DNA of 64,000 bases, from positions 1 through 64,000 of IMG/VR virus record IMGVR_UViG_3300027704_000022; one strand, given 5' to 3'. The stretch's first letter is position 1. Every line of letters begins with the position of its first letter. The notes under the pieces were generated by a model, which did no database searches, was not told the origin of the DNA, and was given only the letters and a program-made list of their open reading frames with translations. This DNA comes from a virus. Positions 9,547 through 16,850 of this stretch are shown piece after piece. A program made the position numbers and the translations under genes.

Positions 9547-10298
9547 ACCTCACCTTTTTCAACGTCTTCAATAAGTTTGTTAAATTCTTCAGGGGTAGAC
9601 GCTTGGTTAAAGAACCAAAACGCTAAGATAGTGGAGACTTTTTGCACTAGCAATCCATAAAAATCAGAATTTTCATCTTCTTTAGCATAATAATCATCTA
9701 TCCTTTTATCGAAATCATCGCCAATGAAATAAGGCTTAGGATCTTCATCGTCTTCACGTTGAATATTGGTCAACATAAGAGTATACCATAAAAGCAAACG
9801 GTTTTGGGCTTTAGTATCCGCAGTATGATCAAACAAAGACTGCATAGAAGTCTCTGAATCAATGATCTTTCTCTTTTTTATAGACAACTCTTCTTTTAAA
9901 GACTCAATCTTCTCTTTCTGTTTGTCTGTCTTTTCATCAACAGTCTCTAACCTTACAAATTCAGTCTGGATGTCAAAGATTTCTTTATATAGTCTACCGT
10001 AGTCTTTAGCGTCATCCTCACTCCAAACGCCACCTGTATCACTATATTTCTTATATAGCATAGCCTTAGTTAGAATACCTTTTTTGACGCAGCGACTCAT
10101 CTCAACAGAATATTCGAGTTCAGCTTCTTCGAGATCTCTACGAGAAGGACGTTTGATTTTTACTTGAACAGGGACTTTCTCCTTCGCTTTTTTTGTAACG
10201 GTAGTCTCTTCTCCAGTCTTTTTGTTTTTCCTCTTAGATACCTTTTCGACTTCTTTTTCTTCGTCGATAGTGAATGAATATAATTCTTTAAATGCCAT
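9543..10298 (-). CDS. Probable tail assembly chaperone
   Basis: 251 residues. A Lys/Glu-rich N-terminus (residues 12-45) is followed by a helical domain with KRPSRRDLEEAELEYSVEM, which resembles the N-terminal strand-then-helix pattern of phage tail assembly chaperones. It is two genes upstream of the tape measure on the same strand and overlaps the next frame by 4 nt. The start follows AAGGAAAAAGG, a usable ribosome binding site. I infer that it escorts the tape measure during tail assembly. A general structural or scaffold role cannot be excluded. Confidence 0.55.
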   Translation of the reverse strand: MAFKELYSFTIDEEKEVEKVSKRKNKKTGEETTVTKKAKEKVPVQVKIKRPSRRDLEEAELEYSVEMSRCVKKGILTKAMLYKKYSDTGGVWSEDDAKDYGRLYKEIFDIQTEFVRLETVDEKTDKQKEKIESLKEELSIKKRKIIDSETSMQSLFDHTADTKAQNRLLLWYTLMLTNIQREDDEDPKPYFIGDDFDKRIDDYYAKEDENSDFYGLLVQKVSTILAFWFFNQASTPEEFNKLIEDVEKGEV

Positions 10299-10309
10299 AA
10301 CCTTTTTCC

Positions 10310-10597
10310 TTATTTAAATATAAAACTTACTTGGTAATTATCGATCCTAGAACACAAATTTCTAATAGATTCGTTACCACAATCTAAAATTCTTTTACGA
10401 ATCCAGTTAACCTTATCAGGGGTAAAGTGATCTGCGGTATCAATAATTGGATGATACTTCTTTGGGATATTTTCATAAAGCTTATCATAATGAAAATCGT
10501 GATCTTTTTTCATATCTTCGACCATGATTAACATCATTTTGAAAAGCCTAGAAATTTCGTCATTAGACATTTCCTCCAAATTTTTTTTAGCGTTCAT
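10310..10597 (-). CDS. Hypothetical protein, first gene of the tape measure operon
   Basis: 95 residues, charged and helical at the N-terminus (MNAKKNLEEMSNDEISRLF), with two cysteines near the C-terminus. No family recognised. The start is preceded by GGTTTAAGG. The 44-bp gap to the divergent gene at 10642 holds a TATAAT-like box for this direction. As first gene of the tail operon it may be an assembly factor, but nothing in the sequence proves that. Confidence 0.6.
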   Translation of the reverse strand: MNAKKNLEEMSNDEISRLFKMMLIMVEDMKKDHDFHYDKLYENIPKKYHPIIDTADHFTPDKVNWIRKRILDCGNESIRNLCSRIDNYQVSFIFK

Positions 10598-10626
10598 CCT
10601 TAAACCTATCTTATTATATAAATAAT

Positions 10627-10641
10627 AGTGTAAAAATCAAC
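10627..10641 (+). promoter_or_regulatory. Candidate late promoter box AGTGTAA
   Basis: AGTGTAA at 10627-10633 lies 8 nt before the ATG of the first plus-strand neck gene. The same heptamer, or AGTGTAW/GGTGTAA variants, lies 8-10 nt before the starts at 14473, 14933, 26758, 27646, 48449, 49532, 51841 and 53215. Function is inferred from this conservation. Confidence 0.55.
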
Positions 10642-11109
10642 ATGGCAGGTTTTTTATCAAGCGATCAAATAACAAAAGTTCAGAATTTAGCTGACACTTT
10701 GCATACTACATTTGCACGGACCATAACGGTTTATAAGAATGCTAAGAAAACCCTTATAGCTTCTAGTGGTTCATGGAACTCTTTATATGGGAGAACAAAC
10801 ACTGGTTCTGACAGCTCTGTAGCATATACTACAGAATCCCAAACGTTTGAAGCCCGTGTCTATTATGATGATATGGACACTTCATATTTTACAGATGATG
10901 GCCCAGCAGATCAAGCTGGGACTCAAAACAAAGTGGTGGTATCTAATGGCACAGTTAGGATAGTAGTTAAAGTCGATGGCTACAACTACCTTAGTGAAGC
11001 GCGGAGAGTAGAGTTTGATGGAACTATGTTTATAATAGAAAGCGATGGTACGCCTAGCGGTTTTACTTCTAACCAGTTCTACACTTTCGTTCTAAGCCCA
11101 ACAGAATAA
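10642..11109 (+). CDS. Neck protein, probable head-closure or adaptor
   Basis: 155 residues, soluble, beta-rich (TFEARVYYDD, TVRIVVKVDG, RRVEFDGTMFIIES). It is the first of four tightly packed plus-strand genes leading to the tail tube gene, the usual order head closure, neck, tail completion, tail tube in siphoviruses. The RVEFDGTMFIIESDGTPSG stretch resembles the beta-barrel of head-closure proteins. The ATG has no Shine-Dalgarno, but an AGTGTAA box sits 8 nt upstream, so the mRNA may be nearly leaderless. The role is from position and fold-like pattern only. Confidence 0.5.
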   Translation: MAGFLSSDQITKVQNLADTLHTTFARTITVYKNAKKTLIASSGSWNSLYGRTNTGSDSSVAYTTESQTFEARVYYDDMDTSYFTDDGPADQAGTQNKVVVSNGTVRIVVKVDGYNYLSEARRVEFDGTMFIIESDGTPSGFTSNQFYTFVLSPTE

Positions 11110-11694
11110 ATGGCTAACTTACCTATAGATGTCCAAAATGCTTTAAAAAGGCAAGCCCCCAAAGCTCTAAGAAGAGACTTTGAAAAAGAGGCGCGTAAGA
11201 GGTTTAAGAAGCTTAAGCAAGAAATGATTAAAGACTTCCTAACTGACTCTGTGACTTTAGAGATTTTGGAGGGTGCTGGAGCAACAAATATTAGTGGAAC
11301 TTTGGGCGGGGTCAGTAATTTATTCGCATTTATCGGGTTTGATTCTGGGGATCAACCAATAACGCCCATCTTGCAATTATTAGAAGGAACCCAAATAACT
11401 TATAAACAAGAAATCAAACAAAGAGGTATAGGGGTAGAGTTCGAAGTATCTTTACCTACCGCACAAGATATATTCGCCATTACACCTCTACCTTGGGCTG
11501 CTGGGCGAAGCTGGTCAGAAGGTATAGAAAGAGGACTCTCTGGTTTAGGTTACTTATTAAGGAAAAATAAAGGAAGATCGGGAGCTGCTATACAAAGCCG
11601 TGTAAATAAAGTAAGAAGCGGTAAATTTCAGAACAGACCTTATATATCTGCTTTGATTAAAAAATACAAAAAACTATTTGAAGACTTGAAATGA
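11110..11694 (+). CDS. Probable tail completion or neck protein
   Basis: 194 residues, strongly basic at both ends (KRQAPKALRRDFEKEARKRFKKLKQ, KNKGRSG, KKYKKLFEDLK). The basic helical N-terminus and the C-terminal RPYISALIKKYKK segment resemble the HK97 gp10-like tail-completion family, where the C-terminus is commonly an NRPYI..A motif. It begins directly after the previous stop and overlaps the next ATG by 4 nt. I infer that it joins head-tail connector and tail terminator. Moderate confidence; no catalytic motif is expected or seen. Confidence 0.5.
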   Translation: MANLPIDVQNALKRQAPKALRRDFEKEARKRFKKLKQEMIKDFLTDSVTLEILEGAGATNISGTLGGVSNLFAFIGFDSGDQPITPILQLLEGTQITYKQEIKQRGIGVEFEVSLPTAQDIFAITPLPWAAGRSWSEGIERGLSGLGYLLRKNKGRSGAAIQSRVNKVRSGKFQNRPYISALIKKYKKLFEDLK

Positions 11695-12542
11695 TTGAGC
11701 AATTCCAACACAAACTAACCTCATCTTTCTTTTTGTGGTTTGACAATTTCCTACTTAAAAAAGGAGAAGCTTATAGCAATAAGACTGGAGAGTTATTTAA
11801 TTATGCTGACCCCAGATTAGATTCTAGATATGTAGCTTATGGAAGCCCTTATAAACAATGGGTCACAGATTCATCAATCTCTGGAGCTGTTATACCTACG
11901 GGGGTTTCAGTGGTAGGCGCGGGGACATCAGGGAGAGATGACGGAGTAGTCTTCGATTTCGAGAACGGTCGAGCCTTATTCTCTGGCAGTGATACAAGCA
12001 TGACGGTCACAGGGGAATTCGCGGTAAAAGATTTTAGTGTTTATCTTACTAACGACACAGAAGACGACCTAATCGTAGAAAACAAATATACTGTTAATTC
12101 AAGGATTCCATCTGGCCCATTAACTTATATAGAGCCTTATGATGACGTAGTCCCTGCTATTTTCCTATCTATTTCCCAAGCGGAGAATAGTGCTTTCGCT
12201 TTAGGTGGTATGCAAGAAACAAAAGTCCAAGCTAAAGCTGTTATCCTCGCAGAGGATACATATCAATTAGATGGAGTCATGTCTATTTTTATGGATTCCG
12301 TCAATGAAGTCATCGCAGCTATACCAATGTCGGGTTACCCAATTACAGAATTAGGAGATCTAAAAGATGGGAACTTCAATTACACTGGTCTAGCCAACGA
12401 TTATGGAGGGGAAACTAAATTCTGCGTAGAAAAAGTTAAGACCTCGAAACTCACAGATAGGACTAGAAACGTCCTCGCAAATGAACTTTATGTCGGTTTC
12501 GTGGATTTTGACATAGAACAATATCGATATCGCTTCCAATAA
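11691..12542 (+). CDS. Structural neck/tail protein, possible tail terminator
   Basis: 283 residues, acidic, no membrane segment. The N-terminus (FQHKLTSSFFLWFDNFLLKKGEAY) is followed by beta-rich sequence with many Asp and Gly. It starts in an ATGA overlap with the preceding gene and ends 50 bp before the tail tube gene. That slot usually holds the tail terminator, but at 283 residues it is longer than typical terminators (about 130-200), so it may carry an extra domain or be another structural protein. No specific family recognised. Confidence 0.45.
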   Translation: MIEQFQHKLTSSFFLWFDNFLLKKGEAYSNKTGELFNYADPRLDSRYVAYGSPYKQWVTDSSISGAVIPTGVSVVGAGTSGRDDGVVFDFENGRALFSGSDTSMTVTGEFAVKDFSVYLTNDTEDDLIVENKYTVNSRIPSGPLTYIEPYDDVVPAIFLSISQAENSAFALGGMQETKVQAKAVILAEDTYQLDGVMSIFMDSVNEVIAAIPMSGYPITELGDLKDGNFNYTGLANDYGGETKFCVEKVKTSKLTDRTRNVLANELYVGFVDFDIEQYRYRFQ

Positions 12543-12592
12543 ATTTCATATTTTAATTTTAAAACTGTAAACAAAATAAAGAATCTTTAATT

Positions 12593-13750
12593 ATGGCAAG
12601 AAACAGAGTAATTTACCAATCAGAAGGCTTATATGTTAGTGAAAACGCTAGTCTTACAGGCGCAGATGACCACGAACAGTTAAACCGCCTTCAAAGTGCG
12701 AACTATAGCTTCACTATTAATCGTCAAGATGTTAACCAATTTGGTGATTTAGCAAGGATTGATTCCTTAGTGCTAGAACCCCCCACTGTCAGCCTTGACT
12801 TCAGTTATTATCTTACAGACGGTTTTAATGAAAGATCTTTAGGGTTTTTCGTTGAAACGACTGGCTCAGGGATGAATAGAGGGATTAGTGAAGGTGTTGG
12901 TAGCAAAGGCAATTTCGCCTCTGGACACTTGACTTCTAGTTCTGGAGTGAACTTCTATATAGTAACTTCTCCAGATGGTGTTGATTTAAATCTAGAGCCA
13001 TCAGTCGCTCTTGACCTTAACGATAGAGCCATCGGCGTAGGTAATTGCTATGTAAGTGATTATAGTGTGGAGTTGGCGGTCGGTTCTTTACCTACTGTGA
13101 ATGTCACGGTCGAAGGAGCTAATATGAACTCCGCTACATTTGATTCTGCTAAGGCGATACCAAGCCCAGCAGTAGAACAGACTGCTGGGACGATCTATAA
13201 CCACAAAGTAAAACTGCCAAACCCAACTAAAGATGGAGGTATCACTGGCTCTTTAGGCTCAGGAACTATTACGGCTTTACGTCCAGGAGATGTGACTCTC
13301 ACTCTAAACAATTTAAATGGATTCTCTCTAGTAGCGCTTACTGGTGATGACTCAGCGCATGTCCAAAGCGCTTCAATCTCGTTACCTCTCTCAAGATCTC
13401 CTATTGATAGACTTGGTAGCCGTTTCCCGTTCGCTAGAGAAGTAGACTTCCCAGTGACAGCAACGATGAACATCAGCGCAATTGTCGCAGATTCACAAGC
13501 AGCTAACTTAGCAAATCTATTAAACTCTGGAGTCCAAGAAGCAAGTATTATGATTAAAGATACAGCTGGAACGGATGCTATCCAATACAAGATGAAAGGT
13601 TTAAAAATAGATAGCCAATCTTTCTCTTCAAGCATCGGATCTAACAAGACTGTCGATCTTACATTCTCGACTCAAATTGGCGGACCTAATGATGTGCTTA
13701 ATGGAGTATTCATGAGCGGAATAAATGGAGCGGTCACAGTCTTTGCATAA
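12593..13750 (+). CDS. Major tail (tube) protein candidate
   Basis: 385 residues, nearly all predicted beta strand, repeating Ser/Thr/Gly/Asn. It contains QDVNQFGDLARIDSL and YSVELAVGSLPTVNVTV near residue 155, and SFSSSIGSNKTVDLTF near the C-terminus, the pattern of siphovirus tail tube proteins. It is followed only by a tiny gene and a strong terminator. Two shorter relatives lie at 884-1699 and 26780-27646; this one, in the neck-to-tail position, is most likely the abundant tube subunit. The gap before it (12543-12592) is AT-rich without an obvious Shine-Dalgarno. Confidence 0.7.
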   Translation: MARNRVIYQSEGLYVSENASLTGADDHEQLNRLQSANYSFTINRQDVNQFGDLARIDSLVLEPPTVSLDFSYYLTDGFNERSLGFFVETTGSGMNRGISEGVGSKGNFASGHLTSSSGVNFYIVTSPDGVDLNLEPSVALDLNDRAIGVGNCYVSDYSVELAVGSLPTVNVTVEGANMNSATFDSAKAIPSPAVEQTAGTIYNHKVKLPNPTKDGGITGSLGSGTITALRPGDVTLTLNNLNGFSLVALTGDDSAHVQSASISLPLSRSPIDRLGSRFPFAREVDFPVTATMNISAIVADSQAANLANLLNSGVQEASIMIKDTAGTDAIQYKMKGLKIDSQSFSSSIGSNKTVDLTFSTQIGGPNDVLNGVFMSGINGAVTVFA

Positions 13751-13751
13751 T

Positions 13752-13916
13752 ATGTCTGATCAAAAAGAAAATCAAGAAAGCAAATTTTTCTCTCCAAAAT
13801 GGGAGCCTAAATCTGAGCAGCCCAAAGAAGAGAAGACTAAATCTTCAGGCGGCTATCAAGGACGTAGGCGAAATAAAATTTGCAACGATGGTAAAGACTG
13901 GAAAGATTTCCACTAA
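13752..13916 (+). CDS. Small basic hydrophilic protein
   Basis: 54 residues, extremely hydrophilic, Lys/Glu/Ser/Gln rich, with GGYQGRRRNK near residue 33. An in-frame ATG at 13725 also exists but lies inside the tail tube gene; ATG 13752, one base after that gene's stop, gives a compact coupled start. It ends just before a strong terminator, so it is cotranscribed with the tail tube. Function unknown; disordered and possibly RNA- or protein-binding. Confidence 0.6.
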   Translation: MSDQKENQESKFFSPKWEPKSEQPKEEKTKSSGGYQGRRRNKICNDGKDWKDFH

Positions 13917-13940
13917 AAGCTATCTTCTCCTTTAAAAAAG

Positions 13941-13965
13941 AAAGCGCCCCTAAAAAGGGCGCTTT
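13941..13965. terminator. Bidirectional terminator between convergent operons
   Basis: Perfect 9-bp stem, AAAGCGCCC (13941-13949) with GGGCGCTTT (13957-13965), and a 7-nt loop. A-tract before and T-tract after serve both strands. It separates the plus-strand tail tube operon from the minus-strand head operon. Confidence 0.85.
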
Positions 13966-13987
13966 TCTAGTTTACTATATAAGTGAT

Positions 13988-14473
13988 CTAGGTATAAACT
14001 ATACCTATCCCGCTAGCATCTATTCCACCCAACTGTCGAGGTTGGGCTTGGTATATGTTGTATTGAGCTGCCATCTGAGTGACCTTGCCCATACAGTCAT
14101 TAGCTAATCCTCGATACACCTTCGAGACCTCATTGCGATTAACGAACGTCACAGCGCTCTCACCGTCCTTTAGAGACAAAACGTTGTCTCCACTCACAGA
14201 TGACTTAGTAATGCCTCTGAGGGCGTTCCTAGCCTCCTTACTGTAGTAATTAGAAAGGTACAACTCTTTAAGGACGTTCTGAGCCTCGATATCCATGAAC
14301 CCATAAGTCCCCGAAGCGTCATCTCCACTAAAATTTGTATATAGATAAGTGTTAACTTGTCCTAAGTTCTCATAAAGCCACCCGCTAACACTGGCAACTG
14401 TAGCTATCCCTGTGTCACTATCGAATTCTGTAGTGACAATACCTGAAGCGAGGCTCTCTAATACATTTGGCAT
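13988..14473 (-). CDS. Probable head-tail connector protein
   Basis: 161 residues, mostly helical, no membrane segment. It contains QNVLKELYLSNYYSKEARNAL and a DCMGKVTQMAAQYNIYQ helix. It is the last gene of the head operon, two genes after the major capsid protein, where HK97-like phages carry the connector that docks under the portal. A GGTGTAA box lies 8 nt before the ATG, a variant of the proposed late promoter, suggesting additional expression from its own start. The connector role is positional inference. Confidence 0.5.
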   Translation of the reverse strand: MPNVLESLASGIVTTEFDSDTGIATVASVSGWLYENLGQVNTYLYTNFSGDDASGTYGFMDIEAQNVLKELYLSNYYSKEARNALRGITKSSVSGDNVLSLKDGESAVTFVNRNEVSKVYRGLANDCMGKVTQMAAQYNIYQAQPRQLGGIDASGIGIVYT

Positions 14474-14492
14474 ACAGTTTATTACACCTTCT

Positions 14493-14933
14493 TTATCGAT
14501 TTAACCAATCATGAAGTTCTTTATGTTTAGGATTATTAAGGTCTAACTCCATAGTTGGAATAGGTTGTGGTGCTGTAGCTATATTGCCTCTACTGCTATA
14601 CCTATTAAACTCTTTAATAATATTGTCATGAACTGCGTTCTTTTCATAGTAAGGGTTTACGCCGACCTTACGGGAGAAAGCTTGTAAATCAGCTTTACTC
14701 ATTTTGTTCAGCTTCTCTTTGAGAATATTGATATCATTGGTTCCAAAACTATTGGTTTCTCCTGTGCCGAAGATTACCTCAACTTCTTTTAGTACCTCTC
14801 TGTATCTAGCTGTGCTAGTCTGCCCAGCTTGCTTAAGCTCTTCTAGCTCTTCGAGTAAACCTTTTTTCGGGGGAGTCTCCTGCCCATTAGTGACCTCTTT
14901 GAAAGGCATCTTCTTTTCTTTTTTGTTAGCCAT
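14493..14933 (-). CDS. Hypothetical protein with HeH/SAP-like helical domain
   Basis: 146 residues. The N-terminus is Lys-rich, then a helix (LLEELEELKQAGQTSTARY), then residues about 68-110 (INILKEKLNKMSKADLQAFSRKVGVNPY), which resemble the helix-extended loop-helix of SAP/HeH/LEM-type domains common in small phage proteins. The start follows AGTGTATATAATATTGT, close to the AGTGTAA late box. It lies after the capsid gene, beyond a terminator, so it may be expressed at a different level. Possibly nucleic-acid binding; not proven. Confidence 0.55.
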   Translation of the reverse strand: MANKKEKKMPFKEVTNGQETPPKKGLLEELEELKQAGQTSTARYREVLKEVEVIFGTGETNSFGTNDINILKEKLNKMSKADLQAFSRKVGVNPYYEKNAVHDNIIKEFNRYSSRGNIATAPQPIPTMELDLNNPKHKELHDWLNR

Positions 14934-14971
14934 ACAATATTATATACACTAAATTAAAAAATTACAAAAAA

Positions 14972-14995
14972 AAGCCACTCCCGAAGGAGTGACTT
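14972..14995 (-). terminator. Terminator after the capsid gene, UUCG loop
   Basis: Read on the minus strand: a stem of nine pairs with one mismatch, a CUUCGG-closed tetraloop, then a run of eight Ts. It lies 20 bp after the major capsid stop and before the next minus-strand gene. It should cap or reduce transcription downstream of capsid. Confidence 0.8.
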
Positions 14996-15016
14996 TCTTT
15001 ATAGGTTAATGTTAGC

Positions 15017-16174
15017 TTAGACGATAACTCCAAGAAGAACACGGTTGTCAAGGACAACTCGGCCTTCTTCGATTTGACCGTAGTAACCAATCTTGTTCTG
15101 ACGAACACTGTATTGGTCATCTGCAATCAAGTTCATCTCGCTATTGCTATCTGGATCAGTAGCAACGACACGAATGAGGGAATCGCGAGTGCGATCAACT
15201 CCGACAACAATCTCCGAAGTGGCTCCGTTGAATTGAGCGCCACCAGTTCCATCGAACTTAGCATAACTAGTATTACCTGCTGCAGTGTCAAAGATAGTAT
15301 TGAACTTCTGTGTTTTGCCCATCTCATTGAATTCCAAAAGGTTAAGACCCATGAAACTGTCAAGGCCAGCATTTTGGAAAAGCTCTTGACGAAGTGATTC
15401 TGGGGCAGCAATTGGGTTAGCAGTCGCAGCTGTTCCAGCTCCGTCGAATCCGTTACCACCGCGAGTGTTAACAGGGTTATAAGCCATAGCGCGAATACTT
15501 CCAATAATTTCTGGAGAAACAATCAGATCAGTAATACCACGATTACGAGAGGTGGGAGTTCCACCAATCCATGAAGTATTGATACGCTTAGCAAGAATCA
15601 TAAGCTTGTTGAGGTCATCAAGAAGGAACGATCCAGCGAGAGCTGAACGGAATACCTGAGTATCACCAGTAAGTGGAGATCCCGTATTGGTAGCGTTAGC
15701 AAGCGAAGTCATAACAAGAGAAGCGGAAGTCCGCTCCTGTTTGAGAAGAATCTCTTGTGCAACACGCGAGAACGTCTTACCGATAACATCCATGCGGCTT
15801 TTAGCGGCATAACGACGATCAAAGTCAACAGCAGAATCAAGAGTGTAAGTAGCCAACTTCAGCTCGGAAGATGTAGGAAGTACTTGGTTACTCGGAAGTC
15901 CACCAGCGTGGCTTTGACTCCAAACTCTGACATAATCTTCATCAGAGATGTCATAGTAAAGATCAAGCGGAATGCTAGGATTATCGTCAGCGTCAAATTG
16001 AAGCGACTGGAAGAGAGTGCTAATAGTAGGAGCATTGTTGAGAACCTCGGCCAAAACTGGTCCGATGAAATCAGCAAGAGCTACTTGAGCCTCATGTGCG
16101 ACAGTACGATTGCGAGAAGCCATAGCCTTCACAAGCTCGATCTGTTCTGGGGTACGTTTTAAAGTAATTTTCAT
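15017..16174 (-). CDS. Major capsid protein (HK97-like)
   Basis: 385 residues. It follows protease-scaffold and decoration-like genes in the standard head operon order. The N-terminal helix (EQIELVKAMASRNRTVAHEAQVALADF) is followed by beta/alpha sequence with FDRRYAAKSRMDVIGKTFSRVAQEILLKQE, typical of the HK97 spine helix region, and a C-terminal RDSLIRVVATDP to QIEEGRVVLDNRVLLGV strand pair typical of capsid P-domains. There is no long N-terminal delta domain, consistent with a separate scaffold. The upstream region is A/T-rich with no Shine-Dalgarno. A UUCG terminator follows. The call is mainly from context and fold pattern. Confidence 0.85.
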   Translation of the reverse strand: MKITLKRTPEQIELVKAMASRNRTVAHEAQVALADFIGPVLAEVLNNAPTISTLFQSLQFDADDNPSIPLDLYYDISDEDYVRVWSQSHAGGLPSNQVLPTSSELKLATYTLDSAVDFDRRYAAKSRMDVIGKTFSRVAQEILLKQERTSASLVMTSLANATNTGSPLTGDTQVFRSALAGSFLLDDLNKLMILAKRINTSWIGGTPTSRNRGITDLIVSPEIIGSIRAMAYNPVNTRGGNGFDGAGTAATANPIAAPESLRQELFQNAGLDSFMGLNLLEFNEMGKTQKFNTIFDTAAGNTSYAKFDGTGGAQFNGATSEIVVGVDRTRDSLIRVVATDPDSNSEMNLIADDQYSVRQNKIGYYGQIEEGRVVLDNRVLLGVIV

Positions 16175-16194
16175 AATAATATAATTTTTTTTAA

Positions 16195-16830
16195 TTATCC
16201 GTTACAATCAAAAGATACAACGATGTAATCGCCAACAAACTGATCGGTGGTAGGTCCAACACTTGTGCGGGTTCCCGTTCCAAGAACGTGACCGAAAGTT
16301 TTAGCAGCGCCACGAAGAGCGCCAGTAACTTTTCCAGCATTGGCATTAGAAGCAATGATAGCTTTTCCTGGAGCGTAACCAGCGACACCACCATCAAAGG
16401 CGGAAGCGGCTAAAGTGAAGATTCCTTTGGTAGCGACTGGGACAGCTTGTCCTGGGAGCATAGCTTGGAGTTCTTCTTGCTTTTGGGGATTGTAGAGCAG
16501 CTTTTCGCCGTTCTCATCATTTTTTGCAGTTTGATACAAAGTCATGCCCAAGGGGATTTCTCCCGAAGTGGAACCTGTAATCTTGAGATTAACTTCAGGA
16601 TACATATCCGTAGTACCAACGAAAGGATAATCGGTTTTACCCAAGTAGCTATTCGTTTTGTACGTTACAGGATCGTTATCAAAGTTACCGTCTGATACCT
16701 TCACGAAAACGCCAGCATCGCCAGCTCCCGTGTCGGTAGTGCTAGTGAGAACATCAGCGCTGATAACAGCGTACATGTTCACAACATCGTGGTCAGAGTA
16801 TTGTCTGAATGGTAGAATTCTTAATGCCAT
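16195..16830 (-). CDS. Probable capsid decoration protein
   Basis: 211 residues, beta-rich and Gly/Ala/Thr-rich, no membrane segment. It starts MALRILPFRQYSDHDVVNMYA and contains PVATKGIFTLAASAF and a C-terminal IVVSFDCNG strand. This matches the usual pattern of phage head-decoration proteins: small, beta-rich, immediately before the capsid gene and after the protease. I infer that it binds the outside of the expanded head. No cell-binding or enzyme motif is visible. Confidence 0.65.
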   Translation of the reverse strand: MALRILPFRQYSDHDVVNMYAVISADVLTSTTDTGAGDAGVFVKVSDGNFDNDPVTYKTNSYLGKTDYPFVGTTDMYPEVNLKITGSTSGEIPLGMTLYQTAKNDENGEKLLYNPQKQEELQAMLPGQAVPVATKGIFTLAASAFDGGVAGYAPGKAIIASNANAGKVTGALRGAAKTFGHVLGTGTRTSVGPTTDQFVGDYIVVSFDCNG

Positions 16831-16850
16831 AATCTATTTTTTGTTTTTTT

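Noticed and set aside
9540-9560. Programmed -1 frameshift fusing the two tail assembly genes
   Set aside because: No classical slippery heptamer, a TGA in the second frame just upstream of the overlap, and a strong Shine-Dalgarno at a TTG start.
13195-13647. 150-codon minus-strand frame inside the tail tube gene
   Set aside because: Fully antisense to a well-supported gene, no start signal, and composition of a complement-strand shadow.
15133-16077. Frames in other phases inside the capsid gene
   Set aside because: Hydrophobic low-complexity translations with no ribosome site; shadows of the capsid reading frame.
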